A DNA stretch of 64,000 nt from Phymatolithon calcareum (lineage: Eukaryota; Rhodophyta; Florideophyceae; Hapalidiales): positions 186,001-250,000 of the forward strand of contig OZ345365.1 in assembly GCA_977006965.1 (NCBI GenBank), in the 5' to 3' direction. Numbering within the stretch: the first letter of the stretch is position 1; each line of letters begins with the position of its first letter. The translations under genes and the position numbers were made by a program. Positions 1-8,640 of the stretch are shown in pieces. The notes under the pieces are model-generated. The model was not told the DNA's origin, did not search any database, and saw only the letters and a program-made list of their open reading frames with translations.

Positions 1-602
1 GAACTGACCGCTGTCGGTGTAATGCCTTTGCTTACGAAAAAGTCGATGTTGCTCTTATAGCGCTTTGTGCGGAAACTGAAACCTGTCCAGGTTTTAACAT
101 CCCAGTTCTTAGCTGCTGCCCAACGAACAATTTGGTTGCCCCTCCTATTTGAGCGTAGGTCCCATCTGAGGTGGCAAGCGTTCCAATCACCGCACACAAT
201 TGCCTTGCCTCGTGCATATGTATTCACCATGGTGAGGCATTTGTCAGTTTCAGATCTGGTTGCTGCCGGCGATATATAGACAGCTCCAACTTTCGTATCT
301 CCCAATTGCGCGATAATCAATAGGAAATTTGTTTCCGCGTGCTTGAAGATCAGTCGGCTTCCACAAAGGTTGCGGAAGAAAAGAGAGACACCTCCAGAGT
401 GTCGACCAGTCTGAGGAGGCGGGCGCACTGCGTTGAAGGAGAAGAAATCAGCCCGAATTTTCCCTTCTGGTCTCAAATGTGTTTCTGTTATTGCCACCAT
501 GTCGATTCCATGGTTTCTCATCATTTTCTCTAGGTACGTTGGGGTTTCCGGGGAGCCGCCAACATTTAAGGTTGCCAGACGCCACCTCTTCTTAAATAGC
601 AT
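1..602 (-). CDS. LINE ORF2, endonuclease domain (5' part, runs off the window)
   Basis: Reading the minus strand from the ATG at 602-600, about 200 codons stay open to the window edge. The product is an apurinic/apyrimidinic-type endonuclease that would nick target DNA for target-primed reverse transcription. Family motifs appear in order: TLNVGG (metal-binding Asn), TETH (catalytic Glu), YISP, GDWNACH and SNIDFF. All match known LINE endonuclease positions. The start overlaps the end of ORF1 by 11 nt in a different frame, a layout usual for LINEs that reinitiate translation. The reverse transcriptase part would lie beyond position 1. It resembles the endonuclease at 48.1-48.8 kb (shared GGVSL, IIAQLG, ETDKCL, SNRRGNQ). 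Confidence 0.85.
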   Translation of the reverse strand, partial: MLFKKRWRLATLNVGGSPETPTYLEKMMRNHGIDMVAITETHLRPEGKIRADFFSFNAVRPPPQTGRHSGGVSLFFRNLCGSRLIFKHAETNFLLIIAQLGDTKVGAVYISPAATRSETDKCLTMVNTYARGKAIVCGDWNACHLRWDLRSNRRGNQIVRWAAAKNWDVKTWTGFSFRTKRYKSNIDFFVSKGITPTAVS

Positions 603-2457
603 TCTTCGTGGTTGTCTCTTGGGGACCCGCAAGAGCGTCTGATGTCGTATCATTTGGAACTTCGGAATTGTGGTTCGAGTCTTCTACTGCCCCTTGCGCA
701 GCTATTTCGGCCGCTTCTGGGATGGCGATTTCAGCTGCTCCAGGATTAACTTCTGTTTGTAAGCCAGGTGGGACATCATCCGTCTCTCTGTCAGTAGTAT
801 CTGTATTCCCTGTCGCATTGCACTGTTCCGGACGAAAATCTGGTGACACCAGGTTTCGCCTCTCTGCGGTCACTGTGCTCTCCACACAAAGGTCGAAGAA
901 TCTTCTGTTGGCAGCTTTCGCCATTCCTTGGTACCAATCTCGCGCAACAATATTGTCTGCCTTTGCCGCACAGTATCTCGCTCTTCCCCGTACCTTCCCC
1001 ATGTTTCTTTTCTGGGCTTCGTGAGCGTTTACTGTGTTGCGTGTGCTCAGCGCGTTCTCAAATGCGCTGAACCGTGGCATGTGAATCATGTTCCCTGAGC
1101 GACAGAGACTGATAATGTGCGTTGAATCCACTTTCTCAACAAGGAGCTCCATTACTGAGTTTCCAATGAAGGAGACGTGCAAGAGGCGCCTATTTGCTAG
1201 CAGGTCCCGCACAGCTTCCTCAATGTACGCCCGGTCTGTTTTCGGGAGGTTCTTAAAGTACAGAGGTTCCACCAACGGGCTCTTGTGGGTTCTCATCATT
1301 GGCCCCATTCGTTCCGTGAATGCAACCAATTTCGGTCTATCTTCATCGGAGACCTTAGGATTACTCTCTGCTCCTCGTGCAGCCTTCAGGTACGTCGGCC
1401 TTGCAATAGCCTGCTCTGTGGCGTCCGTTAAACTGGGAAATTCTTCTTCAGATGGGTTGTCCCGTGTCGGTCCCGCATTCGCATCGGCTGTCATCTCTGG
1501 CTGACTGCGTTCCTTCAAACTCCTGTTTTCTTCTTTGAGGGTACCCACTTCTGCTTCGAGTATGGTCACCCGATTTACGGTGTCCATGTGTTTCCTTTCA
1601 AGCTCTTCCAACCTCTTTGAAAGAGAGTCGTAATCTCTAGAATTTATCTGCGGCCTCAATGGCTCCATTACGGTAGCCTCTAGCTGGGATCCTGCCGCCT
1701 CCCTAGGGGTCACAGGGACTCTTCTCGTGCTGGCGCTATTTGCTCCGCCTTGAATGGCCGCGGCCATCTCGTCAACAAACGACGAAACGTCTTTTCCGTT
1801 CTTCCTCGAAGGGCATTTGCCGCATTTAAGCATCAGAGGAACCGTGCCGTACCCTCCCGTCATGCTCAATGTTCCCCTCTGTTCACACCCAAAGCAAGGG
1901 ACCATGGTCCTAATCGAGGGAAACATTTGCCGAGTTGGATTGTCTTTCACGGTGGCTGGCTGATTTCCATCTCGTGGAGCGTCCCGGATATCTTCTGCTT
2001 CTCCTGCCTTAGCTCCTGCTCCTTTCTTTTTGCCGGTATCAAGAGCTCGTGTCTGCGGACCGGCGGTCCGCTCTTGAGAATTCTCATAACTCAAATTTTG
2101 GTTATTATTTTGAGTATTTTCAATCTCCGCCGTCGAGTTTCGACTCGCCCGGCGTCTCGATCTGCGATTCTCCTGTGTCACCCATGGAAGATCTCGACCT
2201 CCATGGTCATCCGTGGCCCCCATACCACTTTCTGACGCCATGGCGTTTTGCGCTTGTGAGGGTAGAACCCTCGTGGGGTTTTCCCCTTGACAATCACTCG
2301 AATCCGCTGCGTTAGTGGCGCGACTGTTGGCTAGACCCGATCGGTCCGCGAAAAAAACTTGTCCAAGTACTCGGAAATATTGTGTTACAGTGTCGATCAT
2401 TTTGATGCACAAGTTAAACCGGTAGGTTACGGATGGCACAGTGCTCGAGTAAGGCAA
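592..2457 (-). CDS. LINE ORF1 (gag-like RNA-binding protein), intact
   Basis: An uninterrupted 621-codon frame. The N-terminal third is basic and low complexity. CxxC pairs at residues 188-191 and 212-215 could form a zinc ribbon. A coiled coil spans about 276-318 (heptads around LSKRLEELERKH). EEFPSL lies at 338-343. A conserved block at about 395-530 contains PLYFKNL, VSFIGNSVMELL and RDWYQ; the same block recurs in the ORF1 copies at 50.8-51.4 kb and 53.2-53.9 kb, which marks this as ORF1 of the same LINE group. LINE ORF1 proteins usually coat the RNA and form particles; that role is inferred. The true start may be an internal Met (residue 20 or 73). Being open over 1.8 kb suggests a young copy. 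Confidence 0.85.
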   Translation of the reverse strand: MPYSSTVPSVTYRFNLCIKMIDTVTQYFRVLGQVFFADRSGLANSRATNAADSSDCQGENPTRVLPSQAQNAMASESGMGATDDHGGRDLPWVTQENRRSRRRASRNSTAEIENTQNNNQNLSYENSQERTAGPQTRALDTGKKKGAGAKAGEAEDIRDAPRDGNQPATVKDNPTRQMFPSIRTMVPCFGCEQRGTLSMTGGYGTVPLMLKCGKCPSRKNGKDVSSFVDEMAAAIQGGANSASTRRVPVTPREAAGSQLEATVMEPLRPQINSRDYDSLSKRLEELERKHMDTVNRVTILEAEVGTLKEENRSLKERSQPEMTADANAGPTRDNPSEEEFPSLTDATEQAIARPTYLKAARGAESNPKVSDEDRPKLVAFTERMGPMMRTHKSPLVEPLYFKNLPKTDRAYIEEAVRDLLANRRLLHVSFIGNSVMELLVEKVDSTHIISLCRSGNMIHMPRFSAFENALSTRNTVNAHEAQKRNMGKVRGRARYCAAKADNIVARDWYQGMAKAANRRFFDLCVESTVTAERRNLVSPDFRPEQCNATGNTDTTDRETDDVPPGLQTEVNPGAAEIAIPEAAEIAAQGAVEDSNHNSEVPNDTTSDALAGPQETTTKNAI

Positions 2458-2671
2458 TTCGAATGAGGTAGCAAAACTCTAGAGTACATTTATTTCTATC
2501 GCTTTTAAGGAAACCAACAGTCCACAGTGTCGCTAAAATTCTTTAAGCTCAATCGCACCGACAGATGAGCTCAATCGTTTGATGCGACATATCGGCGATG
2601 AGGAGACTCGCCTTCAATAGTCTCCAGCAGCCATCAATGCTAGCAGCCGTGAGCTCTTCAACGAAACACTA

Positions 2672-3025
2672 GTGTCCATGCGCCAAATTCTCAATGATTA
2701 CAAGTCCACCTTGGAGACAGTTGGCTGGAGGACATACCCAGAGAATGTCAGCGGAATAAGGGCTAAACGCAAGTCAAAGCTACGTCGAACTGTCCGCTCC
2801 ACAGACATAAGCGACACTATGAATGCTCTCGAACGGCAATTGCAAGACGCGTCAACCCAGTTGTTCTCTCTGAAAGTAATGCTCGTCACTGGAGTCAGCA
2901 TTCAAGCCCTTCAGAATTTCTTTGTGTCAAAGCTCGGTAGTTTGCAAGGCGTCGGAAAACGGTTTGTTTGTTTGTTTATTGCAGTTTATTCGAATTACAC
3001 AAAGTGTACATTATTCAACATCTAG
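2672..3025 (+). other. Short open frame, unrecognised, running into a SINE
   Basis: A 117-codon frame whose first about 95 codons precede the SINE at 2961 and whose tail is read from SINE antisense. It is lysine/arginine rich with one possible amphipathic helix (MNALERQLQDASTQLFSLK). No family is recognised; it may be the end of a decayed gene or chance. Confidence 0.2.
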
Positions 3026-3212
3026 GGGTCCTCCAAATGCTCCTGATATGGATCCATTCCTGGTACTCGCGTATCAGCTTCGCGCTAGTATTGCTGCACA
3101 CCACTCCACGGCGGCATCCTTATGCCCTTTGCGGAACGTTAATTCAATTCTTGCTTGTGACAGGACTCGAACCAGCGACCTCAAAAATTTCTGCCTCTAT
3201 CATACCAAAATA
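2961..3212 (-). repeat. tRNA-derived SINE, copy 1
   Basis: Minus-strand SINE with a tRNA-like head. Box A-like TGGTATGATAG is at 3207-3197 and a perfect box B, GGTTCGAGTCC, at 3173-3163. A body of about 150 bp is shared with the copies at 8.0-8.26 kb and 32.6-32.8 kb. The tail is AATAAA followed by (CAAA)n, seen on the plus strand as TTTG repeats at 2961. RNA polymerase III transcription from the internal boxes is the family norm. Confidence 0.8.
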
Positions 3213-4382
3213 TGCGCACAGGGGGTTGCGGGAAAATTCGAAATATCGAATAATTTGGTACCATTGATGAACCAAAATTTTATGGCAAGTGTGCCAGTAT
3301 TTGCGTTTGGAGCTCGCTCTTTTCAGAATGATAACACAAATTTTAGTCATCATCATTGCTTTGCATAATAAAGACATTTTTTCAAGCAGCAGTTTAGTCA
3401 GCTGCTTCAATTCGGAGGTATTGAAATGCACGCAAGCTGTAATTTAACACTGTGTCCTTTTTGGACAGAGAAATGATACGTATTTCCAGTCAGATGCATT
3501 GATGTTCCAATTTAGGCATGCGTCAGTGCATTCCGACATTCTATTGCACAATTGCTTGGTTGTTAACCCACTGAATAGACTTAATCGTTCAATAGAGCAA
3601 AAATTCGGCAAACGTTCGGCTGTTTTGTAGCTGAATTTCTAATTTGTCAATTTTTAATGAGCTCCCACTCGTGAGTTTGCGAGACAACCGAACAAATTAC
3701 TGGGAACTTTGTCACGCATAGCTTGTAGAACATGCTACGTCACAGCGATCTGGAAAATGTTCATGCTTTCCATACAAATACGGTAGGTAAAATTTAGAAA
3801 AATCGCTGAATTGCCGAACGTTCGGCAACTTGGACCAGCTAATTCTTGCCATTCGATTGACCGAGCTTATTTATCGCACCGAATATTTGAATACCTTGAT
3901 CATTGCTACCATAATTCGTGTCTATTTACGCATAAAGTTATAGAACTGGCGAAAATTCGGCAAGCGAAGTTTAAAGAAAGCGAAAATTCGAACATTCGAG
4001 GCAACTAAGTTCGTTGAAGCTGCCTATGAAGACATTTCGAGCAACAAATAGAACTTATACCAGTAGTGCAATACGGCACTGCACAGCAGCTGCAGTTGGA
4101 ACTGCACCAAAACGTTTTTGAGCCAAACAACGAATTTTACGCTGGCTATCACCTCTCAATCTTTGATTGGTCAGGCCCACCGCATTGCGGATCACATGAT
4201 GTGATTTGCGGTGAGGTGGGTGATGATCACTCATTATATTTGACAAATGTGTCCAGTATGTTAGCATCACCTTTCAGAAACGCGCCGTACTAAAAGCAAT
4301 AGGTCGCTATCAACGAAATGTTTTTATAACTTTTATCAAATGCGCATCGTGAGGTTTTCTGATTAATTCGCCTATGGCCAAT
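3213..4382. other. AT-rich stretch without recognisable genes
   Basis: No convincing coding frame. It starts with GGGGGTTGCGGGAAAATTCG, which recurs in the tRNA-like repeat at 4.4 kb. Several variants of TTCGGCAAACGTTCGGC-like sequence occur at about 3.6, 3.8 and 3.95 kb, including a perfect palindrome listed separately. Confidence 0.4.
3811..3828. repeat. Perfect 18-bp palindrome
   Basis: TTGCCGAACGTTCGGCAA is self-complementary without a loop. Partial matches lie nearby at about 3606 and 3955. It could be a protein-binding site or the remnant of a small inverted-repeat element; the sequence does not decide. Confidence 0.5.
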
Positions 4383-4486
4383 CCTGCAGGTGCAGATTTC
4401 AAAAAAACTCGGACTTTCGAATTTTCCCGCAACCCCCAGGTACGCGGAGGCAGTTTTACCACTATACCACAGGTCTCGGCAAACGG
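4383..4486 (-). repeat. tRNA-like SINE head
   Basis: On the minus strand, TGGTATAGTGG (4469-4459) fits the pol III box A consensus, followed by CTGCCTCCGCG and GGGGGTTGCGGGAAAATTCG. The box B position is degenerate. The same box A with CCTG before it recurs at 8807-8797 (minus), so this is a repeated tRNA-related sequence rather than a functional tRNA gene; no complete cloverleaf can be drawn. Confidence 0.5.
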
Positions 4487-5059
4487 TTGACGTATATCGT
4501 GTGGAAGCAAGCATACCCGAACTGCTTCATGCCGTATCGCTCAACTTTACTTCAAGAGGTGTTGACGGCAAGCGCAGTACACTCAAAGAATTTAAAGCAC
4601 TCTATTCTATACCCCGTGTTTGCTTCCAAAGTGACGGTGGGGACTGTAGTCCTTAGGCGTACGCACGGCATCGTCGAAATGGTCGGTGTTGGTAAAGTCA
4701 TCGCCCTGCAAGGACTTGCATTTGATGAAAATATTCGTATGCGTTTCCCTGGTGGGATTCAGTACATGTTCCTTGCATAAGGAGCCACGCTGGCCTTGGC
4801 AATATCTGAAACCGCGAGAATCATGCGCCTAGCAGGAGTATCGACATCTGCTGCAGTCGATGAACGTTGTTCGTTGCTCCGGAAAGATGTGAATTAAGCT
4901 TTCGCATAGTTCGAAGGGAAGTCTACCTGTTTCTGGTTGACAATCTATGGCCTACGAAATAGTATCAGACCGGATTCTTGAACGACATACTACAGTTGAT
5001 AAGGTGCTCACAAGAGAGTAGGATGGCCATCACCATTAGGGCCATGCCATTGTGCACTC

Positions 5060-6048
5060 TTTAAATTGCTAATTATCCCGAAATGGGAGTATGCGCTACA
5101 CGTTACTCCAATGACAAATCGATTGCTCTCGGCAATCGAGTCGGCAGAGGGCTTGTTCTAAAAGAGTGTTTTCGGAAAGTATGCCGAACACTGCCGGGAC
5201 CGAATGCGAGTTCTGTGCCGACTGGGACCACCAAAGATGAGGAGACGTCATCAAGCAGAAAGGTTTGCATTAAGCCTGATAGAACACAAAAAGCGCCTTC
5301 AAGAAACAGAAGAGTACTTTGGAAGAGATGAGGACGTAAAGGAAGCAATGAAGGATATTGAATATCTCAAGATTTATGAAGACCTGCGACAAGCCCTTCA
5401 GAAAGCCCAGGAGGGATCTGTCATGAAGAAGAAGAAGAAGAAGAAATGGAGATTTTTATTATAGTGTTACCAACGCATCTGCAGACGCTTGGGGCAACAC
5501 TTCTGATGAGCCACGAGGACACAACTCAGAGCCCAGAGGCTCCATTTCGCATAAAAACGGCTATAGTCAGCAAAATTAGAAAACCTACCTCTGATCTCAA
5601 TGTCATGAAGAAGAGGAGGAGAGAAGAAACAATTAAGGTATGGTTAAAGGAAGAAGAAGGTAGGTCGATGAAGATTCTTATTGAAGGCAAGCTACCAGGG
5701 ATCCTTTACATAGGAGAAAGAACGACACGTTTAAGGTGCCTAAGGTTGACATTCAACCGAGCGCCCCTTTGGAAGAAATCAGTATTGGGTGTCTACTGTT
5801 TGACTACCGCGGTGGTCGAACTAATCGCCTTACAACGTACTCTAGCGTCGTCGAGTATGAGTACAGAAATTGAGTTACAGTGCAAGAGACTCACAGGAGC
5901 TCTTGTTGGGAGAGAATTACGAATCAAGAACGTTTTGAGTAGCCAGAGGACATTAGCTTAGAGAATATCGCAAGAGCTACCGCGTTACTCCAAGGTGAGG
6001 CTTTGGGAGCTCTTAAAATTAAATCATCAAATATCCCCAATGTATCAC
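5060..6048 (+). pseudogene. LINE-A, 5'-truncated ORF2 C-terminus and 3' end
   Basis: Matches the copy at 63.2-63.7 kb from LIIPKWEYA onwards. It carries the ORF2 tail motifs VLCRLGPPKMRRRHQAERF, a charged helical stretch, LRLTFNRAPLW and the terminal SSQRTLA stop near 5961, then the 3' UTR ending in GGGAGCTCTTAAAATTAAAT and TCAAATATCCCC. The frame breaks several times and is split by a LINE-C 3' fragment at 5432-5601. No reverse transcriptase core is present, so it is a dead 5'-truncated insertion. Its 3' end abuts the downstream flank of the metallopeptidase gene, and the same junction occurs in the second copy of that locus. Confidence 0.8.
5432..5601 (-). mobile_element. LINE-C 3' fragment nested in LINE-A, 12-bp TSD
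   Basis: The host LINE-A sequence GTCATGAAGAAG is duplicated at 5420-5431 and 5602-5613. Between the copies lies a minus-strand LINE-C 3' end: a GAA-repeat tail (CTT repeats on the element strand), then TTTTTATTATAGTGTTACC and the conserved CAACGCATCTGCAGACGC. This is a textbook short insertion made by target-primed reverse transcription. It shows LINE-C moved after LINE-A here. Confidence 0.85.
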
Positions 6049-6166
6049 TGTAAGGCAGAACATTTCTTTTGCTCTGCAGCAGTTGTTGATCTGCGGACCG
6101 TTCTGGAACTCGATGACGGTCGCAATTTGACGCGGCAATCTGGGGGTCTCGATTGTACAAGGTGGC

Positions 6167-7345
6167 CTACGACAATATCACGGCTGTGTCACCACTAGCC
6201 CAATTCAAGTAGAGCCGGATGCGGAGCACATACTTGCGGGTGTGAACCAGTCGCGTGGTAATCTTCGCATTGAGACTTGTTCCACTGTCGTCGTCCCCTG
6301 CGACGAATTCCATTTCGCCATTCACCTCTTCGAATAACACCATCACTGCGTCAGAGTTGCCGAAAGTCTGGATCGTGTATTTGTCGGAGCGATCGACTTC
6401 AATAGCAAAGTTGCTTTGCTCGCCGGGGCCAATCGACATTTTCTCCAAGATGGACGGCTCCAGCTTCTTATACTTGGCCTTGTTGAGCGGCGGGTAGAAC
6501 TTGCGTGCTTCCGCCTTGTCGATGTCGGTAAGTCCGTCAGAGGGCCGAAGGCCTTTGTTATACTGGGCAGGCTCGGTGATCATCCCCGCCCCAAAGCCGT
6601 AGTGCATGATCGAATTGGGGTCCCAGTTCGAGCCCGCAACTTCCTGCGGAGACAGTTTGCGAAGGATGTTTTGGAACGTTCTTTCGCGGGACCAGTTGTT
6701 CGGCGGGCCGCCATACGTGCGATACACGGCCTCTTCGTCCCACACGATCCCCGAAAACGGATTTTGATGCTCGTGCTTGAACCCTAGGGTATGGCCAATT
6801 TCGTGGATCGGGGTGTCCAGTCCGCCGCCGCGCGGGTCTTGGGTCAGGTCCCACCCGAAATTCATCGTCCGCTCCAGTCGGCCTGGAATGTCTACCACGT
6901 CCCTGCCCACGTAAGACCATGAGCCGTCGCCTCTCAAGAAGCCAATGCGGAGCTGGGCGACGTTGATGTCAGTGACTTCCTCGAATTCGATCCCGATGCC
7001 TACATCCTCCCACGCCTTAAAAGCCGCTCGGACGAGGTTCTCGTTGCTCGGCACGCCTTTGAACGGGCCATTGTCGAACATGTAATACTTGAGCTTTGTG
7101 CCGTTGACCCATTTCTTTCCGATGAGGCGAATCAGCCCCTCTCGGTAGCTCGACACACCAGGCGCGAGCGGCCGCTCGGGAACCTCGGGCAACGTGCACG
7201 AGCCCAGCCCGAAATCGTTGCTGAAGGACGGCCCATCCGCACTTTTAGGTGGGACGCCGCCACCTTTGCTGGCCAACTCAAGTTTCTCGACGCGATTCAA
7301 GATCGTGTTCAATTGATCATGAATTGATTGCGATTTATCAGCCAT
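6167..7345 (-). CDS. Astacin-like zinc metallopeptidase (M12A), copy 1
   Basis: A 392-residue protein. HEIGHTLGFKHEHQNP at 181-196 is the astacin zinc site: three His ligands, catalytic Glu, and the family GFxHExxxxD-like extension. SIMHY at 245-249 is the Met-turn with the extra Tyr ligand. An N-terminal helix at 4-25 has heptad hydrophobics, and the C-terminal 300-392 segment looks like a beta pre-peptidase C-terminal domain. No signal peptide is visible, unusual for astacins, so its location is unclear. The ATG at 7345 is preceded by AAAGGAG six bases upstream. The gene is clearly GC-richer than its surroundings and has no intron. It differs from copy 2 at residues 13, 34, 92, 325, 370 and 390, none in the active site. 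Bacterial origin by transfer is plausible, not proven. Confidence 0.9.
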   Translation of the reverse strand: MADKSQSIHDQLNTILNRVEKLELASKGGGVPPKSADGPSFSNDFGLGSCTLPEVPERPLAPGVSSYREGLIRLIGKKWVNGTKLKYYMFDNGPFKGVPSNENLVRAAFKAWEDVGIGIEFEEVTDINVAQLRIGFLRGDGSWSYVGRDVVDIPGRLERTMNFGWDLTQDPRGGGLDTPIHEIGHTLGFKHEHQNPFSGIVWDEEAVYRTYGGPPNNWSRERTFQNILRKLSPQEVAGSNWDPNSIMHYGFGAGMITEPAQYNKGLRPSDGLTDIDKAEARKFYPPLNKAKYKKLEPSILEKMSIGPGEQSNFAIEVDRSDKYTIQTFGNSDAVMVLFEEVNGEMEFVAGDDDSGTSLNAKITTRLVHTRKYVLRIRLYLNWASGDTAVILS

Positions 7346-7362
7346 TATAAACTCCTTTGCAA
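7346..7362 (-). promoter_or_regulatory. Shine-Dalgarno-like sequence before metallopeptidase copy 1
   Basis: Reading the minus strand, GCAAAGGAGTTTATA directly precedes the ATG. AAAGGAG with a six-base spacer is ideal for a bacterial ribosome and has no role in eukaryotic initiation. The same element precedes copy 2. Confidence 0.55.
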
Positions 7363-7499
7363 CAGGAGGAATTAGAAATGTCGTTCTTAATCGCGTAAGG
7401 TAACTGAGAGAGGTTAAACGAGGAGTTGGCGGACCGTTTGCTGCCCTTTACATTTAGCTATTCTACATCAAGATGGTTCTTATAATCCTTTTCGAGTGG

Positions 7500-8336
7500 C
7501 CTAAGTAAGCACAATAAAGTAGCTAGGCTAAAATGAGATCTGCGCAGGGAATAGGCCATATAAAAGAACAATATAATACTTCACGGATCATTCCTATTCT
7601 ATATGTGCGTATCTTATACCACTCGCAACCTATATTATTGATTCAAAACGCATTGGGTGCGAGTACAATCCTAAGTAAAAACAAGAAACGTAGCTAGGGT
7701 AAAATGAGATCTCCGCAAGGAATAGTGCTAACTATTGCGCAACTTCAATATGAACCTAATTTTGCAATCAGAAAAGATTTAATTTTATCAATTTGCAAGT
7801 GATATGTCTCGAGAATCCCGCCCTTCACAAACGGTCTTTTGGATCGACAAGTAGGGCATATAAAAGAACAGTAAATCCCCCATAGATCATTTCTATCCTA
7901 TATGTACGTATTGGTGTTAAACGCATTCGGTGCGAGTACAATCCTATGTATGAACAAAAAGCGTTGCTAGGGTAAAATGAGATGTCCGCAAGGAGTAGAG
8001 TTAACTATATTTCGGTATGATACAGGCAGGAATGTTGAGGTCGCCGGTTCGAGTCCTGTCACAAGCAAGAGTTGAATTAACGTTCCGCAAAGGGCACACG
8101 GATGTCGCCGTGGAGTGGTGTGCAGCAGTACTAGCGCGAAGCAGATACGCGAGTACCAGGAATGGATCCATATCAGGAACATTTAGAGGACCCCTAGATG
8201 TTGAATAATGTACACTTTGTGTAATTGGAATAACCTGCAATAAACAAACAAACAAACAAACTATCGCACAACATCAATTATGAATCTAATTTTTCAGTCA
8301 GAAAAAGTTTAATTCTATCAATTTGTAAATGATATA
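7500..8336. repeat. Tandem repeat of about 280 bp upstream of metallopeptidase copy 1, with SINE
   Basis: Units recur with landmarks AGCTAGGGTAAAATGAGAT, CGGTGCGAGTACAATCCTA and TCTCGAGAATCCCGCCCTTC. About two units plus a partial one are present. The array is mirrored at 14190-14870. The last unit is interrupted by a SINE and then cut at 8336 by a LINE fragment. It has no coding capacity. Confidence 0.75.
8009..8258 (+). repeat. tRNA-derived SINE, copy 2, with 6-bp TSD
   Basis: Box B GGTTCGAGTCC is perfect at 8046-8056 and a box A-like CGGTATGATAC starts near 8013. The body matches copy 1 closely, and the tail is GCAATAAA then (CAAA)n. AACTAT is duplicated at 8003-8008 and 8259-8264, marking insertion into the 280-bp repeat. 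The mirrored array at 14.3 kb has the empty site. Confidence 0.9.
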
Positions 8337-8640
8337 TCTTCCGGCCCTTCTTTTTGTGACATCCGTTCTTCAACTGTGTCCTCTATTGGGTGCTTCTTCG
8401 ACACCTTATCGTCTTCCGCTTGTTTCAGTGCTTCTTTGGAGTCCTCCTCTTCTCTGACATTCTCAATATCCTTCGTTGCATCGGCCAGATCCTGTTCTCT
8501 TCCTTGGTATTCATCTGCATCCTCCAAGTACTTTTTGCGTCTGACTAGACTCCTAGCGAACCTTGCAGTCTGGTGTGCTCTCCTCATCCTCGGGCTGGAG
8601 AGTCGGCACAACACACGCATCCGCTTTCTCTAATGTTCAG
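8337..8640 (-). pseudogene. LINE ORF2 C-terminal fragment
   Basis: A 100-codon frame at 8318-8620 begins MRVLCRLSSPRMRRAHQ, the ORF2 tail motif seen in LINE-A (VLCRLGPPKMRRRHQ), followed by a charged helical segment. It resembles the fragment at 42.19-42.36 kb more than LINE-A (shared EYQGRE, KQAE). No catalytic domain is left. Confidence 0.65.

Larger units (their letters stand above)
1..2560 (-). mobile_element. Non-LTR retrotransposon (LINE, LINE-B-like), 5' half
   Basis: Contains intact ORF1 and the start of ORF2 in the order expected for a minus-strand LINE. The 5' boundary near 2.5-2.65 kb is not defined because no TSD partner is visible; the 3' part is outside the window. This is the least decayed LINE 5' half here. 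Confidence 0.75.
5699..8336. repeat. Inverted duplication, arm 1
   Basis: Matches 14312-16681 in reverse orientation: LINE-A 3' end, metallopeptidase 3' flank, the whole gene, its upstream flank and a tandem repeat of about 280 bp. Arm 1 is longer by the 250-bp SINE at 8009-8258. The two gene products differ at only six residues, so the duplication is recent; the SINE arrived after it or was absent from the template. Confidence 0.85.

Noticed and set aside
608-1504. Plus-strand open frames of up to 138 codons opposite ORF1
   Set aside because: They are antisense to an intact 621-codon ORF1 whose motifs recur elsewhere; no independent evidence.
4383-4486. A tRNA gene on the minus strand
   Set aside because: Box A fits but no anticodon stem or TpsiC stem pairs, and the sequence is repeated elsewhere as SINE-like DNA.
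5432-5450. GAAGAAGAAG repeats as a microsatellite or CRISPR-like array
   Set aside because: They are LINE-C tails in short insertions with TSDs; there are no spacers.
6416-6920. Open frames of 120-123 codons overlapping the metallopeptidase genes (also at 15461-15965)
   Set aside because: GC-rich coding DNA often opens other frames; these carry no motif, while the peptidase frame has a complete zinc site.
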